A DNA stretch of 64,000 nucleotides from Streptomyces aurantiacus JA 4570 (lineage in GTDB: Bacteria; Actinomycetota; Actinomycetes; Streptomycetales; Streptomycetaceae): NCBI RefSeq assembly GCF_000414115.1, contig NZ_AOPZ01000151.1:1-64000 (forward strand), in the 5' to 3' direction. Below are positions 35,204 through 43,437 of the stretch, in pieces; position 1 is the stretch's first letter, and every line of letters begins with the position of its first letter. The notes beneath the pieces are model-generated. The model did no database searches. It saw only the letters and a list, made by a program, of their open reading frames with translations, and was not told the DNA's origin. The position numbers were made by a program, and so were the translations under genes.

Positions 35204-36073
35204 TCACGCCGGGAGGAACGGCTCCGTCAAATGCGGCGTCGCCAGGTGCAGTGTGGTGGCGGTTTCGTGGCTGAGCATGCGCTTCCTCGAGTGCCTGGCC
35301 GCCTCGGGGTCGGTCTCGTGCGAGTAGGCGAGCTCGGGGTGGAGCAGCTGGAGCGCGTGCACCAGGAGGTCGCCTGTGACGAGCGCCAGCTCGCGTCCGT
35401 CGGCGACCAGCACGCTCTGATGCCCGGGCGTGTGACCGGGCGTGGCGACCGCGCGCCCGGCGCGCAGCGGTGTGTCCCCGTCGAGGAGCCGGAGCCGGCC
35501 GGCGGCCGCGAGCGGGTCGATGAGGGTCTCGCGAAGCTGCGGGTTGAGCGCGTCGAGGGCGTCCAACTCGGCCCGCTGGAGCAGGTATTCGGCGTTCGGG
35601 AAATAGGGGCGGCGGCCGCTGTTCGCGTCGTCGGCGGATGCGTTGCCGGCCACCGCGCCATTCGCTGACGGGACGGCCGCCTCGGTCACGACCGCCCACC
35701 CGACGTGGTCGGTGTGCAGATGCGTGAGCACCACGGTGTCGACTTCGGCCGGGTCGATGCCCGCGGCGGCGAGTGACTCGGGGAGCGCGCCGGGCACGGG
35801 CGCCCACGAGCGGGCCGGGCCGTCCGCCGGACCGATCCCGGTGTCCACGACGGTGAGGCCCTTGTCGCCGCGGATCGCGTACGCGCGGAACTGGAGCCGC
35901 CAGCGGCCCTCGGCGTCGACCGAGCCCGGGTCGTAGCGGTCGGCCTCGGCCCACTGAGCGGGCGTGGCCTCGGGGAATGCCTCTGCGCGCGGGGAGAAGA
36001 ACGGGCCCTCGCCGTCGGCGAGGGCGATGATCTCGGTCGAGCCGATCCGGAGGCGGGGAACGCTGAGGGGCAT
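35204..36073 (-). CDS. MBL-fold metallo-hydrolase (second copy)
   Basis: A 289-residue metallo-beta-lactamase-fold hydrolase. Metal motifs: HLHTDHVG, TPGHTPGHQSVL, and LVTGDLLVHALQLLHPE; C-terminal His in LHLATPHLTEPF. ATG at 36073 starts PLSVPRLRIGSTEIIALADG with AGGA upstream; a long open frame beyond it is a GC artefact. It resembles the enzyme at 10506-11423 in architecture, though the sequences are clearly distinct. Lactonase-type activity is possible. Confidence 0.87.
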   Translation of the reverse strand: MPLSVPRLRIGSTEIIALADGEGPFFSPRAEAFPEATPAQWAEADRYDPGSVDAEGRWRLQFRAYAIRGDKGLTVVDTGIGPADGPARSWAPVPGALPESLAAAGIDPAEVDTVVLTHLHTDHVGWAVVTEAAVPSANGAVAGNASADDANSGRRPYFPNAEYLLQRAELDALDALNPQLRETLIDPLAAAGRLRLLDGDTPLRAGRAVATPGHTPGHQSVLVADGRELALVTGDLLVHALQLLHPELAYSHETDPEAARHSRKRMLSHETATTLHLATPHLTEPFLPA

Positions 36074-36445
36074 GGCCGCGATCCTGCCATGCCCCGCACG
36101 GGTGTGGTGACTCGCCCCATGACGTGATGATCTCGGTGTGGGGCGAGGTGATCTCTCGGGTGAACAGTGGGCGGTGCTGGGGTTGTTGGTGCTTGTTGCT
36201 GCCGTTGCGGTGCTGCGCGGGCCGCTCGGCTCGGCACGCGTTGAGGCGGGGCCACGTTCCGTCGGCCACGGCGTTCGCTGCGGCGATCGGGAGTGTGGCA
36301 TCGCGGCGTCGAGGACGAGGGCCGGCGCTGCCCGCTGCGCTTCGGTGTCGGCGGGGGTGTTTAAGGGCCGTCCCGTAACTGCCCCGGCGTGGGTGGTCCA
36401 TGGGTAGCCCGTCGCTCCCAAGCGGTGAGTTGAGAGACTCCTGTC
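36074..36445. other. No confident gene; possible IS5-type N-terminal trace
   Basis: About 370 nt without a supported gene. From 36138 the plus strand reads GRGDLSGEQWAVL, similar to the first residues of IS5-family transposases, and then diverges. Too short to call a mobile element. Confidence 0.3.
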
Positions 36446-36934
36446 ATGGGATCTTGGGGAACCTTGGGGCCGGCGCTGCTGTCTCTGGCAGGCGTTGCGC
36501 TCGGCGCGGGCGGGTCACTGTTCGGCCAGTACCTGGTGTCGCGAGCGAGCGCGCGGCAGCTTGAGATACAGGAGTCGGCCGCGCACCGTGCGGAGCTGAA
36601 GAACGTGATCCTGAAGTTCCTGAGCATCGCGTCGCAGGTGGAGAAGGCCGCGTTCACGCGCCCGCCCAATCGCGGGACCGCAGCGGATCCCGTGCTCGAT
36701 CAGTTCGTCGATGACCTGTGGCTTGCGCAGGCGGAGATCGACCTGGCGGCCAGAAGCGAGCCCCTGCGGGGCGCTACGTATCGTTACGCGGCGTGCCTCG
36801 CTGAGGCTGCCCGAGGCGAGATGGCCGACGTGTCGGCACTGCGCGGTCCGCAGGTGCAGTTCATGGACGCCGCGTATGACGACCTGTGGCCCGGACAGCG
36901 ACGCGCGGCCGGGGATTTCCCGGCACCTCCGTGA
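36446..36934 (+). CDS. Membrane-anchored hypothetical protein, paralogue of 37563-38030
   Basis: A 162-residue protein with one N-terminal hydrophobic segment (LGPALLSLAGVALGAGGSLF, about 7-28) and a soluble, mostly helical remainder. VEKAAFTRP and the late QVQFMDAA motif parallel AERAAFSRP and RLAFLDAA in the protein encoded at 37563-38030. The two genes flank an IS remnant. Family of unknown function seen in Streptomyces. No enzyme motif. Confidence 0.75.
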   Translation: MGSWGTLGPALLSLAGVALGAGGSLFGQYLVSRASARQLEIQESAAHRAELKNVILKFLSIASQVEKAAFTRPPNRGTAADPVLDQFVDDLWLAQAEIDLAARSEPLRGATYRYAACLAEAARGEMADVSALRGPQVQFMDAAYDDLWPGQRRAAGDFPAPP

Positions 36935-36950
36935 GGCGGGACGGCGGGTG

Positions 36951-37518
36951 AGACGATCTTGCCGTGGCTGGTGTGATCACGGCGTCGGAGCCCTCCTGGA
37001 TAACCCCGTTCTCCGGGCTGAGCCCGTCCTGCTTCCGCAAGCTGATCACCGCGTTGCGCCGCGAAGGCGCGGATCCGGTGCGCAAAGGCCGCCCCTGGAG
37101 CCTGCCACTGGAGGACCGCGTACTGCTGGTGACCGCGTACCGTCTGCCGGGGCGACCGGAACGACTGCAGGGCGTGGCAGGAATCCGGGGCCAAGGCCGC
37201 CGTCGGCAAGACCATGACGATCGCCGATGGCGGCTATCCGGGCACCGGACTCGTGATGCCGCACCGCCGCCGGGCCGGTGAGGATCTGCCCGACTGGAAG
37301 CAGGAACACAACCGTTCGCACAAGCAGGTCCGGGCCCGCGTAGAGCACGCCTTCGCCCGCATGAAGACGTGGAAGATCCTCCGCGACTGCCGCCTCAAGG
37401 GCGACGGCGTCCACCATGCCATGCTCGGCATCGCCCGGCTGCACAACCTCACCCACACTGCATGGACGAGCAAACTACCCGGCGACTGACCGTGTCCGCA
37501 GCGACTCAAAGATCGTCT
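36951..37518 (+). mobile_element. Internally deleted IS5-family-like element
   Basis: The element is bounded by 10-bp perfect inverted repeats AGACGATCTT (36951-36960) and AAGATCGTCT (37509-37518). Inside are the two ends of a DDE transposase gene with the middle missing. At 568 bp it is about two-thirds of a full element. No convincing target duplication was seen. It cannot move by itself. Confidence 0.75.
36964..37489 (+). pseudogene. Transposase remnant (central part deleted)
   Basis: The start (GTG 36964) reads AGVITASEPSWITPFSGLSP, then LEDRVLLVTAYR, the helix-turn-helix end of actinobacterial IS5-like DDE transposases. From about 37150, in another frame, GDRNDCRAWQESGAKAAVGK, ADGGYPGTG and KQVRARVEHAFARMKTWKIL give the C-terminal end with the last catalytic Glu. 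About 100-130 residues in between, with the first catalytic Asp, are absent. Confidence 0.85.
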
Positions 37519-37562
37519 AAGAGGCGGCACTTAAAGATCGACAGCGTGGAACGATAGCCACC

Positions 37563-38030
37563 ATGTCTGGTCAAGTTTGGGTGTCACTCATATCGTTGGG
37601 CGGCGTCGCGCTCGGTGGCGCGCTGTCCTTCCTCGTCCAGTTCACGACGCAGCGTTCGGCGGAGCGAACGGAGCAGCGGCGGCAGCAGACCGAGTTGTCG
37701 GAGGCCCGGCGTGTGGAGCGGCTTACGCTGCTGGAGCGGTTCGTCGAGGTGGGGGCCGAGGCGGAGCGCGCGGCCTTCAGCCGACCGCACGAGTGGGACG
37801 ACACGACCCCTTGGTTCCTCACGACCCGAGACACCATGAACAGACTCTGGGTCGCGGAACGGCTGATCCGTATCCAGTTTCCGCTGCCCGTGCACGACGC
37901 GGCACGCAAGTACTTCCTCGACCTCAACCGGACCGTGTGGGAAGGCTTGCCCGACGGTGAGAGCGTGCGCGACTACCTGGAGGACAACAGACTGGCCTTT
38001 CTCGACGCGGCCCGAGCGGTCATGGGATAG
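37563..38030 (+). CDS. Membrane-anchored hypothetical protein, paralogue of 36446-36934
   Basis: A 155-residue protein: N-terminal segment VWVSLISLGGVALGGALSFL, then a long charged helix (RSAERTEQRRQQTELSEARR) and a helical C-terminal part with AERAAFSRPHEWDD and RLAFLDAARAVMG. Same layout and length as the protein at 36446-36934, from which it is separated by an IS remnant. Function unknown. Confidence 0.78.
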   Translation: MSGQVWVSLISLGGVALGGALSFLVQFTTQRSAERTEQRRQQTELSEARRVERLTLLERFVEVGAEAERAAFSRPHEWDDTTPWFLTTRDTMNRLWVAERLIRIQFPLPVHDAARKYFLDLNRTVWEGLPDGESVRDYLEDNRLAFLDAARAVMG

Positions 38031-38082
38031 CCCACTGCGGGCCTCGAAGGCCATGTGCGGGACAGCCCTTAGCATGCGGATC

Positions 38083-38850
38083 ATGCGTGAGTTCTTCTTG
38101 GCGGGTGGGCGGCGGCTGTCGTATGTGGACTTCGGCGGTCCGGGTGTTCCGCTGCTGGCCTTCCACGGGCACTACAACGAGGCGTCGGCGTTCGCGCCGC
38201 TCGCGGAGGCTCTGGCACCGCGGTGGCGGGTGATCGCCCTCGATCAGCGCGGTCACGGTGAGTCCGAGCGGGCCCCAAGCTATGAGCGGGACGACTACGT
38301 CGCGGACATCGAGGCGTTTCACCGCCAGTTGGGGCTGGGCCCGGTGTCCGTGCTGGGGCACTCGCTGGGTGGGGTGAACGCCTACCAGTACGCCGCGCGG
38401 CACCCCGGCCGGGTCACCGCCCTGGTCATCGAGGACATCGGCGCGGTGGTGAACTGCGACTGGTCCTTCACCGAGCGGCTGATTCCGGGAGCTCCTTCCC
38501 GCCAGGACCTGGTCGGGGCCCTGGGGGCGACGGCTCCTTATCTGGAGTGCTCCTTCCGTCAGTTGGACGACGGCTGGGGCTACTCTTTCGACCTCGAGCA
38601 CACCGTGCGGTCCCAGAAGGCACTCAACGGCGACCACTGGAGCGACTGGCTGCGGGTGACGTGCCCGACCCTGCTGGTGCGCGGGGCCCGCAGTGATGAA
38701 CTGGCGGCGGATCACGCCCGCGAGATGGTGGCCCGTCGCGCCGGTCGGGCCCGACTGGTCGAGATTCCGGCTGGTCATGTGGTGCACCACGATGCGCCCG
38801 TGGAGTTCGTCGCGGCCGTACGCTCCTTCCTGTCCGAGGTGGAGGAGTAG
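38083..38850 (+). CDS. Alpha/beta hydrolase
   Basis: A 255-residue alpha/beta-hydrolase. HGHYNEASAF is the oxyanion region (usual HG), LDQRGHGES the conserved turn, GHSLGG the nucleophile elbow with Ser, and the catalytic His is in AGHVVHHDAP; the acid is probably the Asp in GARSDEL. No signal peptide, so intracellular. ATG at 38083 (REFFLAGG) or 38074. A TAGCAT at 38070-38075 could be a -10 box giving a leaderless mRNA. Substrate unknown. Confidence 0.85.
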   Translation: MREFFLAGGRRLSYVDFGGPGVPLLAFHGHYNEASAFAPLAEALAPRWRVIALDQRGHGESERAPSYERDDYVADIEAFHRQLGLGPVSVLGHSLGGVNAYQYAARHPGRVTALVIEDIGAVVNCDWSFTERLIPGAPSRQDLVGALGATAPYLECSFRQLDDGWGYSFDLEHTVRSQKALNGDHWSDWLRVTCPTLLVRGARSDELAADHAREMVARRAGRARLVEIPAGHVVHHDAPVEFVAAVRSFLSEVEE

Positions 38851-38863
38851 CCGTGGACGGGGT

Positions 38864-38898
38864 CACCAGGGCGGCCAGACCCCGTAGCCGCCCTGGTG
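38864..38898. terminator. Bidirectional terminator hairpin
   Basis: CACCAGGGCGGC (38864-38875) pairs perfectly with GCCGCCCTGGTG (38887-38898) around an 11-nt loop, between the convergent hydrolase and LLM oxidoreductase genes. Confidence 0.8.
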
Positions 38899-38927
38899 TC
38901 ACACCAATTCGCGATCGGCGGGCCCGC

Positions 38928-39992
38928 TCAGGCGAGGAGTTTCGCGAGCTGAGCCATCTCGGTGGGCGGGTCGATCACCGGCTGGATGAGGAGTTCGTCG
39001 ATGCCGGCCTGTTCCAGGGTGGTGACGCGGGCGAGGAGGTCCTCGCGGGTGCCGACCAGGGCCAGGGTGTCCATCAGCGAGGGCAGCACCAGATCCCGGT
39101 CCCGCGGTGCGATGCGTCCAAGGTAGTTGGGGTAGAGCTTGGTGTGCCGGTCCGGCGCGGTGGGGCTGGTGCCGCGCCGGTCGAGGAGCCGTCGCACCGC
39201 CTCGCGCTCCTCGGGGCCGAGTTGCTCGGCGAAGGCAGGCGTGTCGGCGGCTGTGTCGGCGGCGAAGGCCAGCAGCGACAGGACGAGGTGGCCCGTCGCG
39301 TCCCGGGCCGCGTCGCCGTGGGGGTCCTCGTCCTCGTCGAGTAGGTGGAGCGAGGTGACCACATAGGAGTCCGTGTGGGAATCGGCCTCGCGGGGTGCGT
39401 CTTGGGCGGCGTGGCGGCGGGCGTCGTGCAGCGCGTGCCAGGCGGTGGGGTCCAGGAGGCCGAAGGAGATGAGGCCGGTGCCGCGGCGGCCGGCGACGGC
39501 GGCGGCCTTCGGTCCGAGCGCGGCCACGACGAACTCGATCGGGTCGGCGGTGTTCACGTGCGTCCCGGCGTGCAGGAACCGGATGTCGCGGACCCGGTCA
39601 CCTTCGCGGTACGCGGTCGACCGTCCGGCGCACAGGTCCTGCAGCGCGGTGGTGAAGTTCTCCAGCGCGGCCGCTGTGCTCGGCCGCATGCCCAGGGTGC
39701 GACGGGCGGTGTTTCCGGTGCCGACCCCGCAGATGATCCGGCCCGGTGCCAGGGCGTTGAGGCTGGCGAGCCCGCTCGCGGCGGCCGGGGCGGACCGCAG
39801 CGCCGGTGAGGTCACGCCGATGCCGAGCTTGATACGACGGGTGGCCTTCGCGCACAGGCCCAAGGCGACGAAGGGGTCCCCGTGGACCATCGGGGTGTCG
39901 TTGACCCAGAAGCTGTGCAAGCCCAACTCCTCGGCCCGCACAGCGAGATCGTCCACACCGGGCTGCGCGGCGACAACGACGCCTGCACGCAT
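38928..39992 (-). CDS. LLM-class F420/flavin-dependent oxidoreductase
   Basis: A 354-residue luciferase-like monooxygenase-fold protein. Family signs: RAEELGLHSFWVND near the N-terminus, ATRRIKLGIGVTSPALRS, LNALAPGRIICGVGTGN, and GRRGTGLISFG; the end has LVGTREDLLARVTTLEQAG. In actinomycetes such enzymes often use cofactor F420 (methylene-H4MPT-reductase-like). ATG at 39992 has GGAGG 5 nt upstream. Substrate not predictable. Confidence 0.87.
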   Translation of the reverse strand: MRAGVVVAAQPGVDDLAVRAEELGLHSFWVNDTPMVHGDPFVALGLCAKATRRIKLGIGVTSPALRSAPAAASGLASLNALAPGRIICGVGTGNTARRTLGMRPSTAAALENFTTALQDLCAGRSTAYREGDRVRDIRFLHAGTHVNTADPIEFVVAALGPKAAAVAGRRGTGLISFGLLDPTAWHALHDARRHAAQDAPREADSHTDSYVVTSLHLLDEDEDPHGDAARDATGHLVLSLLAFAADTAADTPAFAEQLGPEEREAVRRLLDRRGTSPTAPDRHTKLYPNYLGRIAPRDRDLVLPSLMDTLALVGTREDLLARVTTLEQAGIDELLIQPVIDPPTEMAQLAKLLA

Positions 39993-40135
39993 CAAGCCTC
40001 CAAGGCATGAGGATCGATTCGAACTCGCTCAGCATGACAGGTGAGGGCGGCAGCCCGGCGGGGTCGGCAGGACGGCCGTATTCACGGCAGGCGCTTTGGT
40101 GCAGGCGAACCGGCGGGTATCGGCGAGCCTGGCTC

Positions 40136-40226
40136 GCGGACCGAGTAAGCGGACCGAGTAAGCGGGCCGAGTACGTGGACCGAGCAAGCGGACCCAGTGT
40201 GTGGACCGAGTAGGTGGACCGAGTAA
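40136..40226. repeat. 13-bp minisatellite, seven copies
   Basis: Seven head-to-tail units of consensus GCGGACCGAGTAA fill 40136-40226; units 1 and 2 are identical, the others differ by one to four bases. It lies in the 515-nt gene-free gap 39993-40507 upstream of the PRC-barrel gene; nothing else was recognised in the gap. No interspersed spacers, so not CRISPR. Confidence 0.9.
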
Positions 40227-40507
40227 GCGGTGAGCCGACGGGGTTCGTGATCAGGCCGCGGCAGGTTCACCCGTATGGCCCAATCGGGGGTGAGCCGGGT
40301 TCCCGCGGCGCGAAGCCCGGTGGCGGCCTTGCGCTGGGGCCCGGAGGCCGCCCGGCGCGTCGGCGTCGGCCTGGTCCCGTCACCTCGCGTGACTCTGCGT
40401 CACCTTCTCCGTTGCGGCGAGCCCGCCCGCCGTGCGTGATGGAAGTGAGGCGTGCGGCGCCCAAGGCGAAGCCTTCGCCCACCGCCCGCCCAAAGGAGTG
40501 ATCACCC

Positions 40508-41392
40508 ATGCCGAAGGGCGACGTCTTCGACACACCTGAGGCTCTCGCCGGGCTGACCGCCTACGACCGGGCGGGCGACAAGATCGGTAGCGTCCAGCAG
40601 GTCTATCTCGACGACCAGACGGGCCGGCCCGAGTGGGTGACTGTCAAAACAGGTCTGTTCGGGATGAAGGAGAGCTTCGTCCCGCTCGCCGGCGCCCGCC
40701 GCGAGGGTGACGACCTCAAGGTCGCCACCACGAAGGACGTGGTCAAGGATGCGCCGCGGATCGACGGCGACCAGCACCTCGACCCCTCCCAGGAGAGCGA
40801 GCTGTACGCCCACTACGGCCTCACGCCGACCCCCGCCGCGCCGGGCAGGGGCACCGCGGCTCAGCGTCCGGCCGCCGGGCGGGGCCAGGCGGCCGCCGAC
40901 CCCGGCCTCGCGGGCACGGCGGCGGGCAGCGCCGGCCGGCACACCGGGTCGCGCGAGTACGCCATGCGCAGCGGCGCCCCCGGCGAGGAGAAGCCGAACG
41001 AGATGGTGCTGTCCGAGGAGCAGCTGCGCGTCGGCAAGCAGGAAGAAGTGGTCGGCCGCGCGCGGCTGCGCAAGGTGGTCGTGACGGAGGACGTGACCAC
41101 CTCGGTGCCCGTGTCCCACGAGGAGGTGCGCGTCGTACGTGAGCCCGTCCGCGAGGGCGAGGAGACGCGCGCCAAGATCGGCGAGGAGCAGACGGAGGTC
41201 ACGCTGCACGCCGAGAAGCCGGTGGCGCGCAAGGACACCGTGCCGGTCGAGCGCGTGCGCCTGGAAACCGAGAAGGTCACGGAGACCCGGGAGATCTCGG
41301 ACAAGGTGCGCAAGGAGCGGGCCGAGTTCGACGACCCGAAGGGCACCCGGGGCACCCGCGGGCGGGGCCCGAAGTCGGGTCCGCAGCACTGA
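40508..41392 (+). CDS. PRC-barrel / DUF2382 stress-type protein
   Basis: A 294-residue soluble protein in two domains: an N-terminal PRC barrel (about 8-95; GLTAYDRAGDKIGSVQQVYL, GRPEWVTVKTGLFG) and a C-terminal DUF2382 region (about 165-270; VLSEEQLRVGKQEEVVGRAR, VPVSHEEVRVVREPV, LHAEKPVARKDTVPVERV) joined by an Ala/Gly-rich linker. Such proteins are abundant in stress-exposed bacteria; DUF2382 is YsnF-like. AAAGGAG precedes the ATG. Ends before a strong terminator. Confidence 0.9.
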   Translation: MPKGDVFDTPEALAGLTAYDRAGDKIGSVQQVYLDDQTGRPEWVTVKTGLFGMKESFVPLAGARREGDDLKVATTKDVVKDAPRIDGDQHLDPSQESELYAHYGLTPTPAAPGRGTAAQRPAAGRGQAAADPGLAGTAAGSAGRHTGSREYAMRSGAPGEEKPNEMVLSEEQLRVGKQEEVVGRARLRKVVVTEDVTTSVPVSHEEVRVVREPVREGEETRAKIGEEQTEVTLHAEKPVARKDTVPVERVRLETEKVTETREISDKVRKERAEFDDPKGTRGTRGRGPKSGPQH

Positions 41393-41432
41393 CCGTCGGG
41401 GCTCGCGGCACCGCCCGCGGACCCCGCACACC

Positions 41433-41466
41433 CGAGCCCCCTCCGCCCGCGAGCGGAGGGGGCTCG
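41433..41466 (+). terminator. Strong hairpin terminator
   Basis: A perfect 14-bp stem, CGAGCCCCCTCCGC (41433-41446) with GCGGAGGGGGCTCG (41453-41466), and a 6-nt loop, 41 nt after the PRC-barrel stop codon. Confidence 0.85.
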
Positions 41467-41647
41467 CGCATGTCCCCTCACGCTCCGGGCCCACCGGGCC
41501 GGGCCGCGTCGTCGCCGTCCACCGCTCGGCCGCCGCCCCGCCGTCACCGGGACCAGCGGCACCTTCGTGCCACACCCCGTGAACGAGGGGAGGGGGCGCG
41601 TCCCGGGACAGCAGGGGAGGGGAGGGCGGGGCCGAACGGCTGACGCT

Positions 41648-41676
41648 TATTGCACATCCTTCGCAACTACTATGGC
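41648..41676 (+). promoter_or_regulatory. Candidate promoter of the tsaD-GNAT-alaS operon
   Basis: An AT-richer patch in the 41467-41731 gap, which holds no gene. TATGGC (41671-41676) could be a -10; TATTGC (41648-41653, 17-nt spacer) or TTGCAC (41650-41655, 15-nt spacer) the -35. Neither is close to consensus. Confidence 0.35.
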
Positions 41677-41731
41677 TAGGTGGTAGGCGCGGAAAGAATG
41701 CGCAAAATCGAACGGCGTCGGGAGAACAGTC

Positions 41732-42802
41732 ATGGCCGCCCCCCGGATCGTGCTGGGAATCGAGTCGTCCTGCGACGAGACGGGCGCGGGCCTCGTCCGC
41801 GCCGGACGGCTGCTCGGGCACGCGGTGGCGTCGAGCATGGACGAGCACGCCCGGTTCGGCGGCGTCGTCCCCGAGATCGCGGCCCGCGCGCACGTGCACG
41901 CCCTGAACCCGGTCGTCCGCCGCGCCCTCGACCAGGCGGGCCTGCGCCTCGGCGACATCGGCGCGGTCGCCGTGACGACAGGGCCCGGCCTGTCCGGCGC
42001 CCTCCAGGTCGGCCTCGCCGGAGCGAAGGGCCTGGCCTACGCCCTGGACGTACCGCTGTACGGAGTGCACCACCTGGCCGGGCACGTCGCCGCCGACATC
42101 CTGGAGCACGGCCCGCTGCCCGACCCTTGCGTCGTCCTGATCGTCTCCGGCGGCCACACCTCGCTCCTCCTTGTCCGCGACCTGGCGCGCGATCCGATCA
42201 CGCACCTCGGCGACACGCTGGACGACGCGGCGGGCGAGTGCTTCGACAAGGTGGCCCGCGTCTTCGGCCTGCCCTACCCGGGCGGTCCGGCCGTCGACAG
42301 GGCGGCCCGCGCGGGGTCGGCGGACGCCGTGGCCTTCCCGCGCCCCCTGACCGGCCCGGGCGACGATCCGTACGCCTTCTCCTTCTCCGGCCTGAAGACC
42401 GCCGCCGCCCGCTGGGCCGAGCGGCACGCGGACGGCGCCGGCGTCCTGCCGGTGGCCGACGGCGCCGCGGCGCTGCAAGAGGCCGTCGCCGACGTCCTCA
42501 CCCGCAAGGCCGTCGCAGCCTGCGCCGACCACGGTGTGGACACCCTTGTCGTGGTCGGCGGAGTCGCCGCCAACTCCCGCGTACGAGCCCTCGCCGATGA
42601 GCGCTGCCGGGCGGCCGGGATCACCCTGCGCGTGCCCCCGCTCGGCCTGTGCACCGACAACGGCGCGATGATCGCCGCCGTCGGGGACCTGCTGGTGCGC
42701 GCGGGCGCCGAGCCCGCGCCCCTGGACGTGTCGATCGACCCCTCGGCGCCGCTGGAGTACGCCGCGCTGCACCCCACGACCACCTTCGCGAGGGCCGCCT
42801 GA
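41732..42802 (+). CDS. tsaD: tRNA N6-threonylcarbamoyladenosine transferase TsaD (probable second copy)
   Basis: TsaD/Kae1 ASKHA-fold enzyme that transfers threonylcarbamoyl to A37 of ANN-decoding tRNAs together with TsaB. All hallmarks are intact: [29 protein letters not shown], metal ligands in [11 protein letters not shown] (His113-His118), [39 protein letters not shown] and [11 protein letters not shown]. 356 aa is normal. ATG at 41732 has GGGAG upstream. In Streptomyces the housekeeping tsaD normally sits with tsaB/rimI/groES; here the partners are a GNAT gene (TGATG overlap) and alaS, so this is probably a paralogue. That no other copy exists cannot be excluded from this window. Confidence 0.92.
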   Translation: MAAPRIVLGIESSCDETGAGLVRAGRLLGHAVASSMDEHARFGGVVPEIAARAHVHALNPVVRRALDQAGLRLGDIGAVAVTTGPGLSGALQVGLAGAKGLAYALDVPLYGVHHLAGHVAADILEHGPLPDPCVVLIVSGGHTSLLLVRDLARDPITHLGDTLDDAAGECFDKVARVFGLPYPGGPAVDRAARAGSADAVAFPRPLTGPGDDPYAFSFSGLKTAAARWAERHADGAGVLPVADGAAALQEAVADVLTRKAVAACADHGVDTLVVVGGVAANSRVRALADERCRAAGITLRVPPLGLCTDNGAMIAAVGDLLVRAGAEPAPLDVSIDPSAPLEYAALHPTTTFARAA

Positions 42803-43374
42803 TGGCCGTCGCCCTCCACCGGCTGCCGGGCCCCGGCCTGCTCGCCCACCGGGACGGCATACGCGCGGTCTACGCCGCCGCGTTCGCCGGGCCGCCCTGG
42901 AACACGGAGCCCGCCGACGCGGACGCCTATCTCGAGCGCCTCGCGGACGACGTGCGCCGGCCCGGCTTCGCCGGCGCCGTGGCGCTCGACGGCGACCAGG
43001 TGCTCGGCTTCGCGACGGCCTGGACCTCCGCGACACCGCTGCCCGGCAACCGCGCCTACCCGCGCGTCACCGCCGCACTCGGCGCCGAGCGCACCACCGC
43101 GTGGCTGTGCGGCGGCCTGGAGGTCGACGAACTCGCCGTCGCGCCCGCCGCGCACGGGCGCGGCCTCGGCCGTACGCTCCTCGAAGCGGTCACCCGCGAC
43201 GCGCCCGACGGCCGCAGCTGGCTGCTCACTTCCGCCAAGGCCGACGCCACCGTCCGCTTCTACGAGCGGCTCGGCTGGCGGCAGGCCACCCACCCCGCGC
43301 CGGACGGGTACGGCACCGCCGTCTTCCTCGGCCCGCACCACCCGGCCCGCACCGCCCTCGTTCCGCCCCAGTAG
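42802..43374 (+). CDS. GNAT family N-acetyltransferase
   Basis: A 190-residue acetyltransferase. The acetyl-CoA loop is LAVAPAAHGRGLGRTLLEAV (motif A, R/Q-x-x-G-x-G/A), preceded by LEVDELAV, and followed by ATVRFYERLGWRQ (motif B). The N-terminal part is long and acidic. Start ATG 42802 overlaps the tsaD stop. Position between tsaD and alaS recalls rimI beside tsaD in the housekeeping locus, but the sequence is not obviously RimI. Target (protein, aminoacyl group or metabolite) is unknown. Confidence 0.88.
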   Translation: MAVALHRLPGPGLLAHRDGIRAVYAAAFAGPPWNTEPADADAYLERLADDVRRPGFAGAVALDGDQVLGFATAWTSATPLPGNRAYPRVTAALGAERTTAWLCGGLEVDELAVAPAAHGRGLGRTLLEAVTRDAPDGRSWLLTSAKADATVRFYERLGWRQATHPAPDGYGTAVFLGPHHPARTALVPPQ

Positions 43375-43425
43375 CCCTCGTGAGCCCTTGTAGCCCTCGT
43401 ACCCCATAGCCCTTTGAGCCCTCGC
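43373..43425 (+). repeat. Five copies of AGCCCT before alaS
   Basis: AGCCCTCG/AGCCCTTG-like words begin at 43373, 43383, 43392, 43408 and 43417, filling the gap between the GNAT stop and the alaS ribosome site. Spacing is mostly 9-10 nt. May be simple slippage or a leader element. Confidence 0.75.
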
Positions 43426-43437
43426 CCGGAGCACCCC

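Noticed and set aside
36138..36200. Second IS5-type insertion (GRGDLSGEQWAVL)
   Set aside because: Only about 13 residues resemble a transposase start and nothing follows; chance similarity cannot be excluded.
40136..40226. Possible CRISPR array
   Set aside because: Repeats are 13 bp and directly adjacent without spacers; no cas gene is near.
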